Assembly (NCBI GenBank): GCA_040880205.1
Contig: JBBDIU010000108.1
Location: forward strand, 1-18,060
Reading direction: 5' to 3'
DNA length: 18,060 nucleotides
Source: WACF01 sp040880205
Lineage (GTDB): Bacteria > Pseudomonadota > Gammaproteobacteria > Pseudomonadales > Cellvibrionaceae
Positions 6,846-14,630 of the stretch are shown here, in pieces. The notes below the pieces were generated by a model, which was not told where the DNA came from, did not search any database, and was given only the letters and a program-made list of their open reading frames with translations. Position numbers and translations under genes: made by a program. The stretch's first letter is position 1; each line of letters opens with the position of its first letter.

Positions 6846-8280
6846 CTATTTTCGTTTGCGTTTCTTTTCGGCCTTTTTGACGTGTTGCATAAGACGACTC
6901 TTTTTCGTCTTTTGACGCTCGGTTAACTTGTTCTTTTTACCAGCATAGGGGTTGTCGGCGGTTTTGAACTGTATTCTCAACGGGGTGCCGTGTAGATCCA
7001 GAGCACGTCGGAAGGCCTTTTCCAGATAACGGGCATAATGGGTGGGTACATCAGCGGTCTGATTGCCGTGAATGACAATAATGGGCGGGTTGTGGCCTCC
7101 TGTATGGGCATAACGCAGTTTTATTCGGCGTCCGCGCGCCAAGGGCGGTGCATGCTCCGCCGTCGCCGCTTCCAGAATGCGGGTCAGGTGGTTGGTGCTG
7201 AACTTGTGGGTGGCTGACTGGTAGGCTTTTTCCACTGATTGATACAGGTGCCCGACGCCAGTGCCGTGGAGAGCGGAAATGAAATGGATGTCGGCAAATT
7301 GAATGAAGCGCAAGCGGCGGTCCAGCTCCCGTTTGACCTTGTCTTTTTGATCATCCTCCAAACCGTCCCATTTGTTAACTGCCACCACCAATGCGCGGCC
7401 CGCCTCCACCACGGTTCCCATCATGTGGAGATCCTGGTCTACCAAACCCTCACTGGCGTCCACCAGTAAAATCACTACGTTGGCATCTTCGATAGCTTGC
7501 AGCGTTTTAACAATGGAAAATTTTTCCACCACCAGCTTGATGCTTTTACGCCGACGTATGCCAGCGGTGTCAATCAATGTATAGGGTTTTCCGTGACGCT
7601 CGTAATTAATGTAAATGCTATCGCGAGTGGTACCCGGCAAATTGAAAACCACCACCCGCTCTTCCCCGAGCATGCGATTGACCAAGGTGGATTTTCCGAC
7701 GTTGGGTCGGCCGACCACGGCTATTTTTATGCCGCGCGGCGAGGTTGAATCCGCCACGGCCTCCGTCTCGGTAGGCAGCCGCGCGATGACTTGCTTCATC
7801 AGCGCGGCAACACCGCGTCCGTGAGTCGCGGTTATGGGGTGGACATCTCCCAAGCCAATCTCAAAAAAGGGCGCAATCGCCAAGTCGTGGTTTAGCCCGT
7901 CAATTTTATTGGCTACAAGGAAGGTGTTTCGATTGCGGGTGCGCAGGTGATCGGCAATGAACTGATCGGTAGCCGTAAGTCCATCCCGGCAATCAACCAT
8001 GAACAATACGGCGTCGGCTTCCTCGATGGCCTGCAAGGATTGCCCGGCCATAAGCCGATCAATTCCCTCTNNNNNNNNNNATTCCCTCTTCATCGCCACT
8101 GATACCGCCGGTATCCACCACGATAAAGCGCCGACCCTCGGATTCCCCTTCGCCGTACTTGCGATCCCGGGTGAGCCCGGCAAAATTCGCGACAATAGCA
8201 TCCCGACTGCGCGTCAATCGGTTAAACAGCGTGGATTTGCCGACGTTGGGCCGGCCCACCAGGGCAATGACAGGCAACAT
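6846..8280 (-). CDS. der: Ribosome biogenesis GTPase Der (EngA), interrupted by an assembly gap
   Basis: Der has two tandem GTPase domains and a C-terminal KH-like domain and acts in 50S subunit maturation. After removing the 10-N gap and one copy of the flanking 9-bp duplication, the frame reads through as 471 aa. Domain 1 has GRPNVGKS (9-16), DTGG (56-59) and NKID (118-121). Domain 2 has GRPNVGKS (184-191), DTAG (231-234) and NKWD (296-299). The KH-like domain covers about 355-440 and the tail is Lys/Arg-rich. As given, the sequence splits into two frames: the N-terminal part from ATG 8280 and the remainder from inside the gap. This is an assembly artefact, not a pseudogene: the rejoined segment GGISGDEEGIDRLMAGQS is normal Der sequence. 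It lies downstream of bamB across a 119-bp spacer with a 15-bp tandem repeat. Confidence 0.95.
8062..8089. other. Assembly gap (10 N) with 9-bp flanking duplication
   Basis: Ten N residues at 8071-8080 are flanked by identical ATTCCCTCT at 8062-8070 and 8081-8089. Ten N is a placeholder length. Collapsing to one copy (removing 19 nt) restores the der reading frame exactly, so the two contigs overlap by 9 bp and no sequence is missing. Confidence 0.95.
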
Positions 8281-8294
8281 AGTGAACTTATACC

Positions 8295-8354
8295 TTAACG
8301 ACGCTTATCTTTGCGACACTTACTTTTACGACGTTTACCTTTACCACACGACGC
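8295..8354. repeat. Degenerate 15-bp tandem repeat between bamB and der
   Basis: Four consecutive 15-mers align: TTAACGACGCTTATC (8295-8309), TTTGCGACACTTACT (8310-8324), TTTACGACGTTTACC (8325-8339) and TTTACCACACGACGC (8340-8354, most diverged). On the minus strand it lies just upstream of the der start (8280), within the bamB-der spacer. Read in one minus frame it encodes a pentapeptide repeat of the type VVKVS, but that frame runs antiphase through the end of bamB and is not believed to be a gene. It may instead shape the leader of der. Confidence 0.65.
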
Positions 8355-8399
8355 GCATGACAACCGGCGTTTTTTAGGCGAGATACCAGCGCAAAAAAG

Positions 8400-9563
8400 T
8401 CAGTCGTCCAGCGGGCCCACCCGCAGCGCCACCATCTTGCCGCCATTGCCGTAAACATAAAGAACATCGTCCACGGCCCGCATGGGTGAACGAACACCCG
8501 ACCGATCAATGCGGCGCCGCGCTACCATGGTGCCGTCGGCCTGACTGAGCAAATGCAGATAGCCACCTTCCTCGTCGGCCACGGCAACGTAACGACCGAT
8601 GGCAATTGGCGCGCTCAGTTTGCGCCGCAACAACTGCTTGTTTTCCCAGGCGAGCTGTCCGCTGTTGGTGACGTAGGCTTTAATGCTGCTATCCGTAGCG
8701 GTCATGTATACGTTGCCGCCACCCGCGGACAGATCATTGACCGAGGATGCACTCTGGCTCCACAAAGGTCGTCCGGTGGCCCGGCTCAATGCCATCAGTT
8801 CACCCTGGTAACTCACGACGAATAAAATGTTGCCCACCAACAGGGGGGTCGCATCCACGTCCACCATTCGTTCCAATTCGCTGCGGCCCTGGGGAATGGC
8901 AATGCGCTGCTCCCATATCAACAGGCCACTGTCGGCTTCCAGTGCCACGGCCTTGCCATTGGCGAATCCCGCATAAGCGGTGGAACCAACCACCAGTGGA
9001 GTGGAAGTGCCGCGCAAGGTGAGCAGCGGCAATACGGATTCATAGCTCCAGCGTTGCTCACCCGTGGCATGATCCAGCCCAATCATTCGCCCGTCGAAGG
9101 TCTGGACGATAACAAACCGGCCATTGGTTTGAGGCGGGCTCAGTACCTCACTGGATACCCGTGTGCGCCAACGCTCCGAACCATCCTCGGTGTTTAGCGC
9201 GATCACCTCGGCGTTGTAGGTACCCAGAAGTAAGGTTCCGCTGCCGACCCCGACCCCACCGGACACGGGTTCATCCAGCTTGGTTTCCCAGATCCGCTTG
9301 CCGTTTGATCGATCAAGGGCCGTCACGCGGCCTTTAACGTCGGTGGCAAAGATGACCTCGTCGACCAGGGCAGGCGTTAACAGGGTGTAGCGAACATCTT
9401 GACCACTACCTACCCCAGTGGACCACAGGCGCTGGAGTTGCGCCTGACGTTCAAAGTCCTGCAACTCCATGGGTTCAAGTTCGGGGGTGGAGCCGCAGGC
9501 AGCCAGAAACAAAAGGCCTGCCAACAGACCGATACGTGATGCGGCGGAAAACAGTAACTGCAT
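8400..9563 (-). CDS. bamB: Outer membrane protein assembly factor BamB (lipoprotein)
   Basis: A 387-aa beta-propeller lipoprotein of the BAM complex, which inserts beta-barrel proteins into the outer membrane together with BamA. The signal peptide ends in a lipobox LFLAAC with Cys23 as the lipidation site. PQQ-like propeller repeats follow, with recurring blades such as GRVTALDRSNGKRIWE, AEVIALNTEDGSERW, GRMIGLDHATGEQRW, GKAVALEADSGLLIWE and GELMALSRATGRPLW. Length matches the family. The ATG overlaps the yfgM stop by one base (TAATG), so the two genes are translationally coupled. The order hisS-yfgM-bamB-der is conserved in gammaproteobacteria and supports the call. Confidence 0.95.
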   Translation of the reverse strand: MQLLFSAASRIGLLAGLLFLAACGSTPELEPMELQDFERQAQLQRLWSTGVGSGQDVRYTLLTPALVDEVIFATDVKGRVTALDRSNGKRIWETKLDEPVSGGVGVGSGTLLLGTYNAEVIALNTEDGSERWRTRVSSEVLSPPQTNGRFVIVQTFDGRMIGLDHATGEQRWSYESVLPLLTLRGTSTPLVVGSTAYAGFANGKAVALEADSGLLIWEQRIAIPQGRSELERMVDVDATPLLVGNILFVVSYQGELMALSRATGRPLWSQSASSVNDLSAGGGNVYMTATDSSIKAYVTNSGQLAWENKQLLRRKLSAPIAIGRYVAVADEEGGYLHLLSQADGTMVARRRIDRSGVRSPMRAVDDVLYVYGNGGKMVALRVGPLDD

Positions 9564-10255
9564 TAGTTATCAACCTCCGCGGCCTGTGCCTCGGTGGCAT
9601 TCGCCTGGATATCGTCGAGTTTCATTTGAATGATGTTGGCGCGATTGCTCTCGGCCGGCAGCAATTCATCCAAGGCGACTTGATACGCCGCTTTCGCCTG
9701 CGCGGGTTGTTCCTTTGCCACCAGGATATCCCCACGCAGTTCGGCATAGGCAGATGTGTAGCTGCCCGGCTCGGCGTCCGCCAGGGCAGCAAGCGCTCGT
9801 TCGTACTGGCCTTGCCCATATAGAACCTGGCCGAGTCGCAATCGGGCCAGCAAACTTATGGCCTCGCTGTGGTTTCGCCCCAACACCCAACGCAGATGCT
9901 GTTCGGCCTGCTCTAGATCATCCTCTTCCACCGCCAGCTTCGCCATCAGCAAAGCAGCATTGCTGGCATACAGGAGCTTGCCGTAGTCGGATTTGAGCTC
10001 TTGGGTAATGCTATCAGCCTTCAGGCGCTGCTCCTCGGTCAATGCCTCGCCCGGAGTCCGCTCGACCGACGACATGAGGTCATCGTACAGCAGCGAGGCT
10101 TCTTCCCGCGCCTGTTGCTGTTGCGACTGCCATGTCTGCCATCCAAAATAGCCTACCACCGCCAACAAGACGCCAATGACTAAAAAGCGACCGTTTTCCG
10201 CCCACCACTGCTTGAGCTTTTCCAGTTGTTCTTCTTCAGTTAAATGTTGAGCCAC
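9563..10255 (-). CDS. yfgM: YfgM-type inner-membrane TPR protein
   Basis: A 230-aa protein with a short cytoplasmic N-terminus (MAQHLTEEEQLEKLKQWW), a single membrane helix at about 22-43, and a periplasmic tetratricopeptide-like region including ALLMAKLAVEEDDLEQAEQHL and LARLRLGQVLYGQGQYERAL. In Escherichia coli, YfgM sits at the Sec translocon, associates with the chaperone PpiD and influences the Rcs stress response. This length and topology fit. It lies 36 bp downstream of hisS and overlaps bamB by one base, in the conserved hisS-yfgM-bamB-der order. Confidence 0.9.
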   Translation of the reverse strand: MAQHLTEEEQLEKLKQWWAENGRFLVIGVLLAVVGYFGWQTWQSQQQQAREEASLLYDDLMSSVERTPGEALTEEQRLKADSITQELKSDYGKLLYASNAALLMAKLAVEEDDLEQAEQHLRWVLGRNHSEAISLLARLRLGQVLYGQGQYERALAALADAEPGSYTSAYAELRGDILVAKEQPAQAKAAYQVALDELLPAESNRANIIQMKLDDIQANATEAQAAEVDN

Positions 10256-10291
10256 TGTTCGCTTACTCCTGTTCTCAATCTGTCTGTTATC

Positions 10292-11569
10292 TTATTGATC
10301 GTTACCAAGTACTTGAATGAGCTGATCCAGGCCGAGGCTCTGTTGCCCGCCTTCCTCGCGCAAGTGCTTGAGGGTAATAGTTGACGACTGCAGTTCGTCC
10401 TTGCCCAATAGGCAGGCCACCCGGGCGCCACTTTTATCGGCCTTTTTCATCTGGCTTTTAAAGGAACCTCCCCCGCAGTGGGTTTGCACACGCAGGGCGG
10501 GCAAGCGATCACGCAACTGTTCCGCCACTTCGAGAGCGCGAGCCAATGCCAGCTGATCGGCAACGATGTAAACATCCACCTGCTGAAGCTTATTCGCCGG
10601 TACTCGCTTGCGCTCTTCAACCAGCAACACCAGCCGCTCCAGACCCATGGCAAAGCCAACTGCTGGCGTTGGTTTGCCACCCAATTGTTCCACCAGACCA
10701 TCGTAACGGCCACCGGCGCAAACGGTACCCTGCGCACCCAGTTCCGTGGTCACCCATTCGAACACCGTGCGGCTATAGTAATCCAGGCCGCGAACCAGCC
10801 GCGGGTTGACCTGGTAGCGGATACCCAAGGCATCCAACAGCTGCTTTAGGCCGTCGAAGTGCCGGGCCGATTCCTCGTCGAGATAATCGAGAATGTTCGG
10901 CGCCTCACTCAGCAGGGCCTGGGTCGCGGGAACTTTACTATCCAATACCCGCATGGGATTGCTGGCGACTCGTCGCTGACTGTCGGCGTCAAGATCATCG
11001 AACACCGATTCCAAAAATGCAACCAATACCTTGCGATACCCGGCCCGGGATTCCGGCGTTCCCAACGAATTAATTTGCAGCGTGACGATTTCGTCGATGC
11101 CCAATTCGCGCCAAAGTCGCGCCGTCAATGCAATCAATTCCGCATCGATATCCGGGCCGGGCATGCCAAATGTTTCCGCGCCCATCTGGTGAAACTGCCG
11201 CAAGCGACCTTTCTGTGGCTTTTCGTAGCGAAACATTGGCCCGCCGTACCACAATTTTTGTATCTGGTTATACAGCAAACCGTTTTGCTCGCAAGCACGA
11301 ACGCAACTGGCGGTACCCTCGGGACGCAGGGTAATGCTTTTTTTCTCCTCACTCTGATCGGTGAAGGTGTACATTTCCTTCTCGACGATGTCGGTTACTT
11401 CACCGATGGAGCGCCTGAACAGCTCTGTGCTTTCCACCAAGGGAAACCGGATCTCGCGGTAGCCATAGCGCTGGAAAAGCGTTGCAGCAGTGGATTCCAC
11501 GTACTGCCACGCCGGCGTTTCCGTCGGCAAACAATCGTTCATCCCCCGCAAGGATTGAATCTTACTCAA
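10292..11569 (-). CDS. hisS: Histidyl-tRNA synthetase
   Basis: A 425-aa class II aminoacyl-tRNA synthetase that charges tRNA-His. Motif 1 (GYREIRFPLVE, 36-46), motif 2 (FRYEKPQKGRLRQFHQ, 113-128), the histidine-specific signatures LVRGLDYYS (258-266) and AGGRYDGLV (285-293), and motif 3 (VGFAMGLERL, 304-313) are all present, followed by the C-terminal anticodon-binding domain. The start is TTG at 11569: the family begins with an IQ-LRGMNDCLP segment, which requires this codon rather than the downstream Met10. No strong ribosome site is visible before it. The 65-bp spacer to ispG carries a degenerate heptamer array. Confidence 0.97.
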   Translation of the reverse strand: MSKIQSLRGMNDCLPTETPAWQYVESTAATLFQRYGYREIRFPLVESTELFRRSIGEVTDIVEKEMYTFTDQSEEKKSITLRPEGTASCVRACEQNGLLYNQIQKLWYGGPMFRYEKPQKGRLRQFHQMGAETFGMPGPDIDAELIALTARLWRELGIDEIVTLQINSLGTPESRAGYRKVLVAFLESVFDDLDADSQRRVASNPMRVLDSKVPATQALLSEAPNILDYLDEESARHFDGLKQLLDALGIRYQVNPRLVRGLDYYSRTVFEWVTTELGAQGTVCAGGRYDGLVEQLGGKPTPAVGFAMGLERLVLLVEERKRVPANKLQQVDVYIVADQLALARALEVAEQLRDRLPALRVQTHCGGGSFKSQMKKADKSGARVACLLGKDELQSSTITLKHLREEGGQQSLGLDQLIQVLGNDQ

Positions 11570-11592
11570 TTTGTTGTCTCACTTTCTTTATC

Positions 11593-11641
11593 TTTTCGAC
11601 TAACGACTTCCGACTTCCCACTCCCCACTTCCCATCATCCA
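11593..11641. repeat. Degenerate heptamer tandem array between ispG and hisS
   Basis: Consecutive 7-mers in phase read TTTTCGA, CTAACGA, CTTCCGA, CTTCCCA, CTCCCCA, CTTCCCA and TCATCCA (11593-11641). On the mRNA strand this is a GGAAGTG-type purine-rich repeat that starts at the ispG stop codon (11637-11635) and runs into the spacer before hisS. The unit type resembles cyanobacterial STRR sequences. Copies have diverged more than in the other two arrays, suggesting an older array. Confidence 0.7.
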
Positions 11642-12750
11642 TCCTTGGCGATCAGTTGATCGATTTCTCGTTGCTTTTGCCGCGCTTTGTCGCGAATAGC
11701 GGCTTCAAACTGATCGACCACGTCAGTGCTGGCGATGCGTTTCTTGGTGTGACCATCGACAAAAATCATGCTGTTTGGCGTACCGCCCGTCAGACCGATA
11801 TCCGCCACCTTGGCCTCGCCGGGACCATTGACAATGCAGCCAATTACCGCCACGTCCATGGGTGTCGTGATATCGTCAAGGCGATTTTCCAATTCGTTCA
11901 TGGTCTTGATCACATCAAAATTTTGCCTGGAACAACTGGGACAGGCGATAAAATTAATTCCTTTACTGCGCAGCTTCAAACTTTTCAGCATGTCCCAAGC
12001 GACTTTGACTTCCTCCACCGGATCGGCGGCCAGGGAAACCCGTACTGTATCACCGATGCCATCCAACAGCAGCGCGCCCAAGCCGATGGCCGATTTGACG
12101 GTACCCGACCGCAATCCGCCGGCTTCGGTAATCCCCAGGTGCAAGGGCTGTTCGATTTGCCCCGCCAGTTGCCGGTAAGCGGCCACGGCCATGAATATGT
12201 CCGACGCTTTCACACTCACCTTGAAGTCCTGAAAATCCAATTTGTCGAGAATATCCACGTGACGCATGGCGGATTCCACCAGTGCTTCCGGAGTGGGTTC
12301 TCCATATTTGCGTTGCAGTTCCCGCTCCAGCGATCCGGCATTAACGCCGATGCGCAGCGGAATGTTGTTGTCCCGCGCTTTATCGATGACCGCCCGAATG
12401 CGTTCTTCCTTGCCGATGTTACCCGGATTAATTCGCAGGCAATCCACCCCCAGGTCCGCCACCCGCAAGGCAATTTTGTAATCAAAGTGAATATCCGCCA
12501 CCAGCGGCGCAGTTGTTTGCTTTTTAATTTCGCCAAAGGCTTCGGCGGCGTCCATACTGGGTACCGATACGCGCACAATATCCGCACCGGCGTCCTGAAT
12601 ACGTTTAATTTGCGCAACCGTTGCCGCCACATCCGTGGTTTCGGTATTGGTCATGCTCTGCACACTAATCGGTGCATCACCACCCACAGCCACATTACCC
12701 ACCATGATCTGCCGGGACCGCCGCCGCTGAATGGGGTTGTGATTGTACAT
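11635..12750 (-). CDS. ispG: 4-hydroxy-3-methylbut-2-en-1-yl diphosphate synthase (flavodoxin/ferredoxin)
   Basis: A 371-aa enzyme of the MEP isoprenoid pathway that reductively converts MEcPP to HMBPP with a 4Fe-4S cluster. The N-terminal TIM barrel carries VQSMTNTETTDV and ADIHFDYKIAL. The C-terminal cluster domain has Cys270 and Cys273 (ACPSCSRQ), Cys305 and Glu312 (GCIVNGPGEA), the known cluster ligands. Length equals the Escherichia coli enzyme to within one residue. The ATG at 12750 has an AGG about 9 nt upstream. It depends on Fe-S assembly, consistent with SUF genes nearby. Heptamer arrays flank it on both sides. Confidence 0.97.
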   Translation of the reverse strand: MYNHNPIQRRRSRQIMVGNVAVGGDAPISVQSMTNTETTDVAATVAQIKRIQDAGADIVRVSVPSMDAAEAFGEIKKQTTAPLVADIHFDYKIALRVADLGVDCLRINPGNIGKEERIRAVIDKARDNNIPLRIGVNAGSLERELQRKYGEPTPEALVESAMRHVDILDKLDFQDFKVSVKASDIFMAVAAYRQLAGQIEQPLHLGITEAGGLRSGTVKSAIGLGALLLDGIGDTVRVSLAADPVEEVKVAWDMLKSLKLRSKGINFIACPSCSRQNFDVIKTMNELENRLDDITTPMDVAVIGCIVNGPGEAKVADIGLTGGTPNSMIFVDGHTKKRIASTDVVDQFEAAIRDKARQKQREIDQLIAKDG

Positions 12751-12793
12751 AATAGTCGCCTGACTCTTTCCACCGCCGAGTGCGGTCTTTTCT

Positions 12794-12849
12794 TGTTCCC
12801 TGTTACCTGTTACCTGTTACCTGTTACCTGTTACCTGTTCCCTGTTCCC
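12794..12849. repeat. Heptanucleotide tandem array (TGTTACC)n overlapping the rodZ 3' end
   Basis: Eight contiguous 7-mers in phase: TGTTCCC (12794-12800), five perfect TGTTACC (12801-12835), then TGTTCCC twice (12836-12849), followed by a decayed TGTCATC. The array spans the last codons of rodZ, its stop codon and the spacer to ispG. On the coding strand the unit contains TAA, so a pure array gives a stop in every reading frame within seven codons. Confidence 0.92.
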
Positions 12850-13818
12850 TGTCATCCCCACTTCCAAGCGAAAGGTTCGACTACCTGGCCGCGGATTCAC
12901 CGGTACCGTCTCGCCGTTGTAACTCAGGCTGACGCCACGCGCGTTTCCCAGCATGATGGAGAACGGCCCCTCGCTTTCCACGGTCAACGATTCCCCGGCG
13001 TTTTCCAACGCGGCATGAATAATGGTGCCCGCCCCATTGGTAACTTCCACCCAACAATCTTCCGTAAAGAAAAACGTCAGCACACCGCGCTCCGACGATT
13101 GCGGCCCCGGATCGATCGCGAGACTTTGAGCCGGCGATGCGTCGGCAGCCGGTGGCGTATCGGTTTGCGCCTGCCGGGGCAAATTTTGCGGCGCGCTTTG
13201 CGGTGTCGCTATCCCTGGCCGAGTCTCGACCGAATTGTCCGCATTATCAGGCTCGGCGATCACAGCATCAACTCCCGCCTCGACCGTATCATGCGGATCC
13301 ATTTCTTCGCTGACGTTCTGATCGACTTCGTCAACAATGCTATTGTCGGCCGAACCTTCCGCTCTGCTGCTTGGTACGGAACGTTCAGCACTCTCTCCGT
13401 CCGAGCCGCGATTGCCGATAAAAACAAAAGCCAATACGATTATGGCCAGCAGAAAAATACCGAGCGGTAGTACCCACCTGGGCGGCGCCACGGCCTCTGA
13501 CGATTCCTGTTGCGAATCGGTTTCCTGCTCCGTTTGGCGCATCCGGGTGCGATACGCGTTGTACTGAGCCACCAGCCTGTCGCCATCGAGATTAAGCAGC
13601 TTGCCATAACGGCGCAGATAACCCTGGACAAAAACCGCCGATGGCAGCTTGTCATACTGATCGGTCTCCAGGGCTTCCAGCTTGGCAACCGAAAGATTCA
13701 GTTCCTTGGCGATGTCGCCCGTGGACAAACCGGTTTTTTGCCGCGCGGCTTTTAATATAGCCCCGGGCATTTCAACGGGGTTTATCGTGCTGTCGGAACT
13801 GGATAAATTGTCTGACAC
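12817..13818 (-). CDS. rodZ: Cytoskeleton protein RodZ
   Basis: A 333-aa bitopic inner-membrane protein that links MreB to the elongation machinery for rod shape. It has an N-terminal helix-turn-helix of the Xre type (LKAARQKTGLSTGDIAKELN at about 22-41, then LPSAVFVQGYLRRYGKLL), a membrane helix at about 115-135, a low-complexity periplasmic linker rich in Ser, Asp and Ala (about 138-240), and a C-terminal beta domain of the DUF4115 type (about 243-321) with the FTEDCWVEVTNGAG motif. The start is GTG at 13818 with a weak ribosome site. The last 12 residues (MTGNREQVTGNR) and the stop codon are encoded by a heptamer array, so the C-terminus has been rewritten by the repeat. The gene lies 21 bp after pilW. 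Confidence 0.92.
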   Translation of the reverse strand: MSDNLSSSDSTINPVEMPGAILKAARQKTGLSTGDIAKELNLSVAKLEALETDQYDKLPSAVFVQGYLRRYGKLLNLDGDRLVAQYNAYRTRMRQTEQETDSQQESSEAVAPPRWVLPLGIFLLAIIVLAFVFIGNRGSDGESAERSVPSSRAEGSADNSIVDEVDQNVSEEMDPHDTVEAGVDAVIAEPDNADNSVETRPGIATPQSAPQNLPRQAQTDTPPAADASPAQSLAIDPGPQSSERGVLTFFFTEDCWVEVTNGAGTIIHAALENAGESLTVESEGPFSIMLGNARGVSLSYNGETVPVNPRPGSRTFRLEVGMTGNREQVTGNR

Positions 13819-13839
13819 GTCATCACACTGCTAGTCGAA

Positions 13840-14607
13840 TTAGTTGGGGAGGGATTCCTTGTATTCCAAATACTCCCGCGAATAGGGGTGCAAATTCCTT
13901 AAGGCTAGGGCATAGCTCGCTTCTTTGTCGCGATTGCCGAAGATTCTTTCCAGGCGAATGCCAAGCCACAATGTTCTGGCTGAATGCCGCGTGTAATTGC
14001 CATACATATCGATGTATTTTTTCGCCTCGGCATAGTTTTCCCGGTTGAAATAAATATCGGCCAATTCCGCCATGGCGGTTGTCTGCCCGGCGTCCAGGGA
14101 AAGGGCATGCTTGAAGGTGGCTTCCGCGCGTTCCATACGCTCTAGTTTTAGGGCCGTACGACCCAAGTTGACCAGGGCGCTGGAGCGGCGGTTGTATTCC
14201 AAGTTGCTGCTGGCCCGATCAAATTGCTCATAGGCTTCCTCGTAGCGGCCTTGTTCATACAGGAACGAGCCATAATTGTTGCGTGCTCGGGAAAAATCCC
14301 GATCCGCTCGAATCGCTTTTTTAAAGTGTTCCTCGGCTTTCTCGTTCATGGCTTCCAATTGATAGAGCAAGGCCAAGCCGTTGTGAGCACCGGGTGAGCG
14401 CTTGTTAATATCCAAAGCCTTGTTGAAATTCACACGGGCCGAGTCGCGGTCACCGGATCGGAGATAACCCAGCCCCAGTTGCACATAGGTTTCCTGGGCG
14501 CTTTCCAAGTCAGTGCTGGAAGCCGAGCCTTCAAGCGTTGTAACACAGGCCGTCATACTGCCGACCGCCAGCATAACGCCAATTTTTCTAATGATGGGAT
14601 TTAGCAT
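13840..14607 (-). CDS. pilW: Type IV pilus biogenesis/stability lipoprotein PilW (PilF)
   Basis: A 255-aa lipoprotein with a signal peptide ending in SMTAC (Cys21 as the lipidated residue), followed by about six tetratricopeptide repeats (for example YVQLGLGYLRSGDRDSARVN, ARNNYGSFLYEQGRYEEAYE and ALVNLGRTALKLERMERAEA). The protein, called PilF in Pseudomonas and PilW in Neisseria and others, is the pilotin that helps assemble the PilQ secretin in the outer membrane. Length and TPR content match. CAGGAG lies 6 nt upstream of the ATG. It sits 23 bp after rlmN and before rodZ, the conserved position. It implies that the organism makes type IV pili; other pil genes are not in this window. Confidence 0.93.
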   Translation of the reverse strand: MLNPIIRKIGVMLAVGSMTACVTTLEGSASSTDLESAQETYVQLGLGYLRSGDRDSARVNFNKALDINKRSPGAHNGLALLYQLEAMNEKAEEHFKKAIRADRDFSRARNNYGSFLYEQGRYEEAYEQFDRASSNLEYNRRSSALVNLGRTALKLERMERAEATFKHALSLDAGQTTAMAELADIYFNRENYAEAKKYIDMYGNYTRHSARTLWLGIRLERIFGNRDKEASYALALRNLHPYSREYLEYKESLPN

Positions 14608-14630
14608 CTTCGGCTCCTGATCGCCGTCGT

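Noticed and set aside
8084..8201. Apparent N-terminal extension of the second der fragment, starting MLLSRILPG
   Set aside because: It is the wrong frame on the far side of the N gap; the true N-terminus is in the frame starting at ATG 8280.
8288..8509. A 73-codon minus-strand frame ending in a pentapeptide repeat
   Set aside because: Most of it overlaps bamB antiphase; the repeat portion is better explained as a DNA tandem repeat in the spacer.
11482..13470. A 662-codon plus-strand open frame
   Set aside because: It runs antisense through ispG, rodZ and the start of hisS, which are certain genes. Its translation is low-complexity and unlike any protein, and part of it is the heptamer array.
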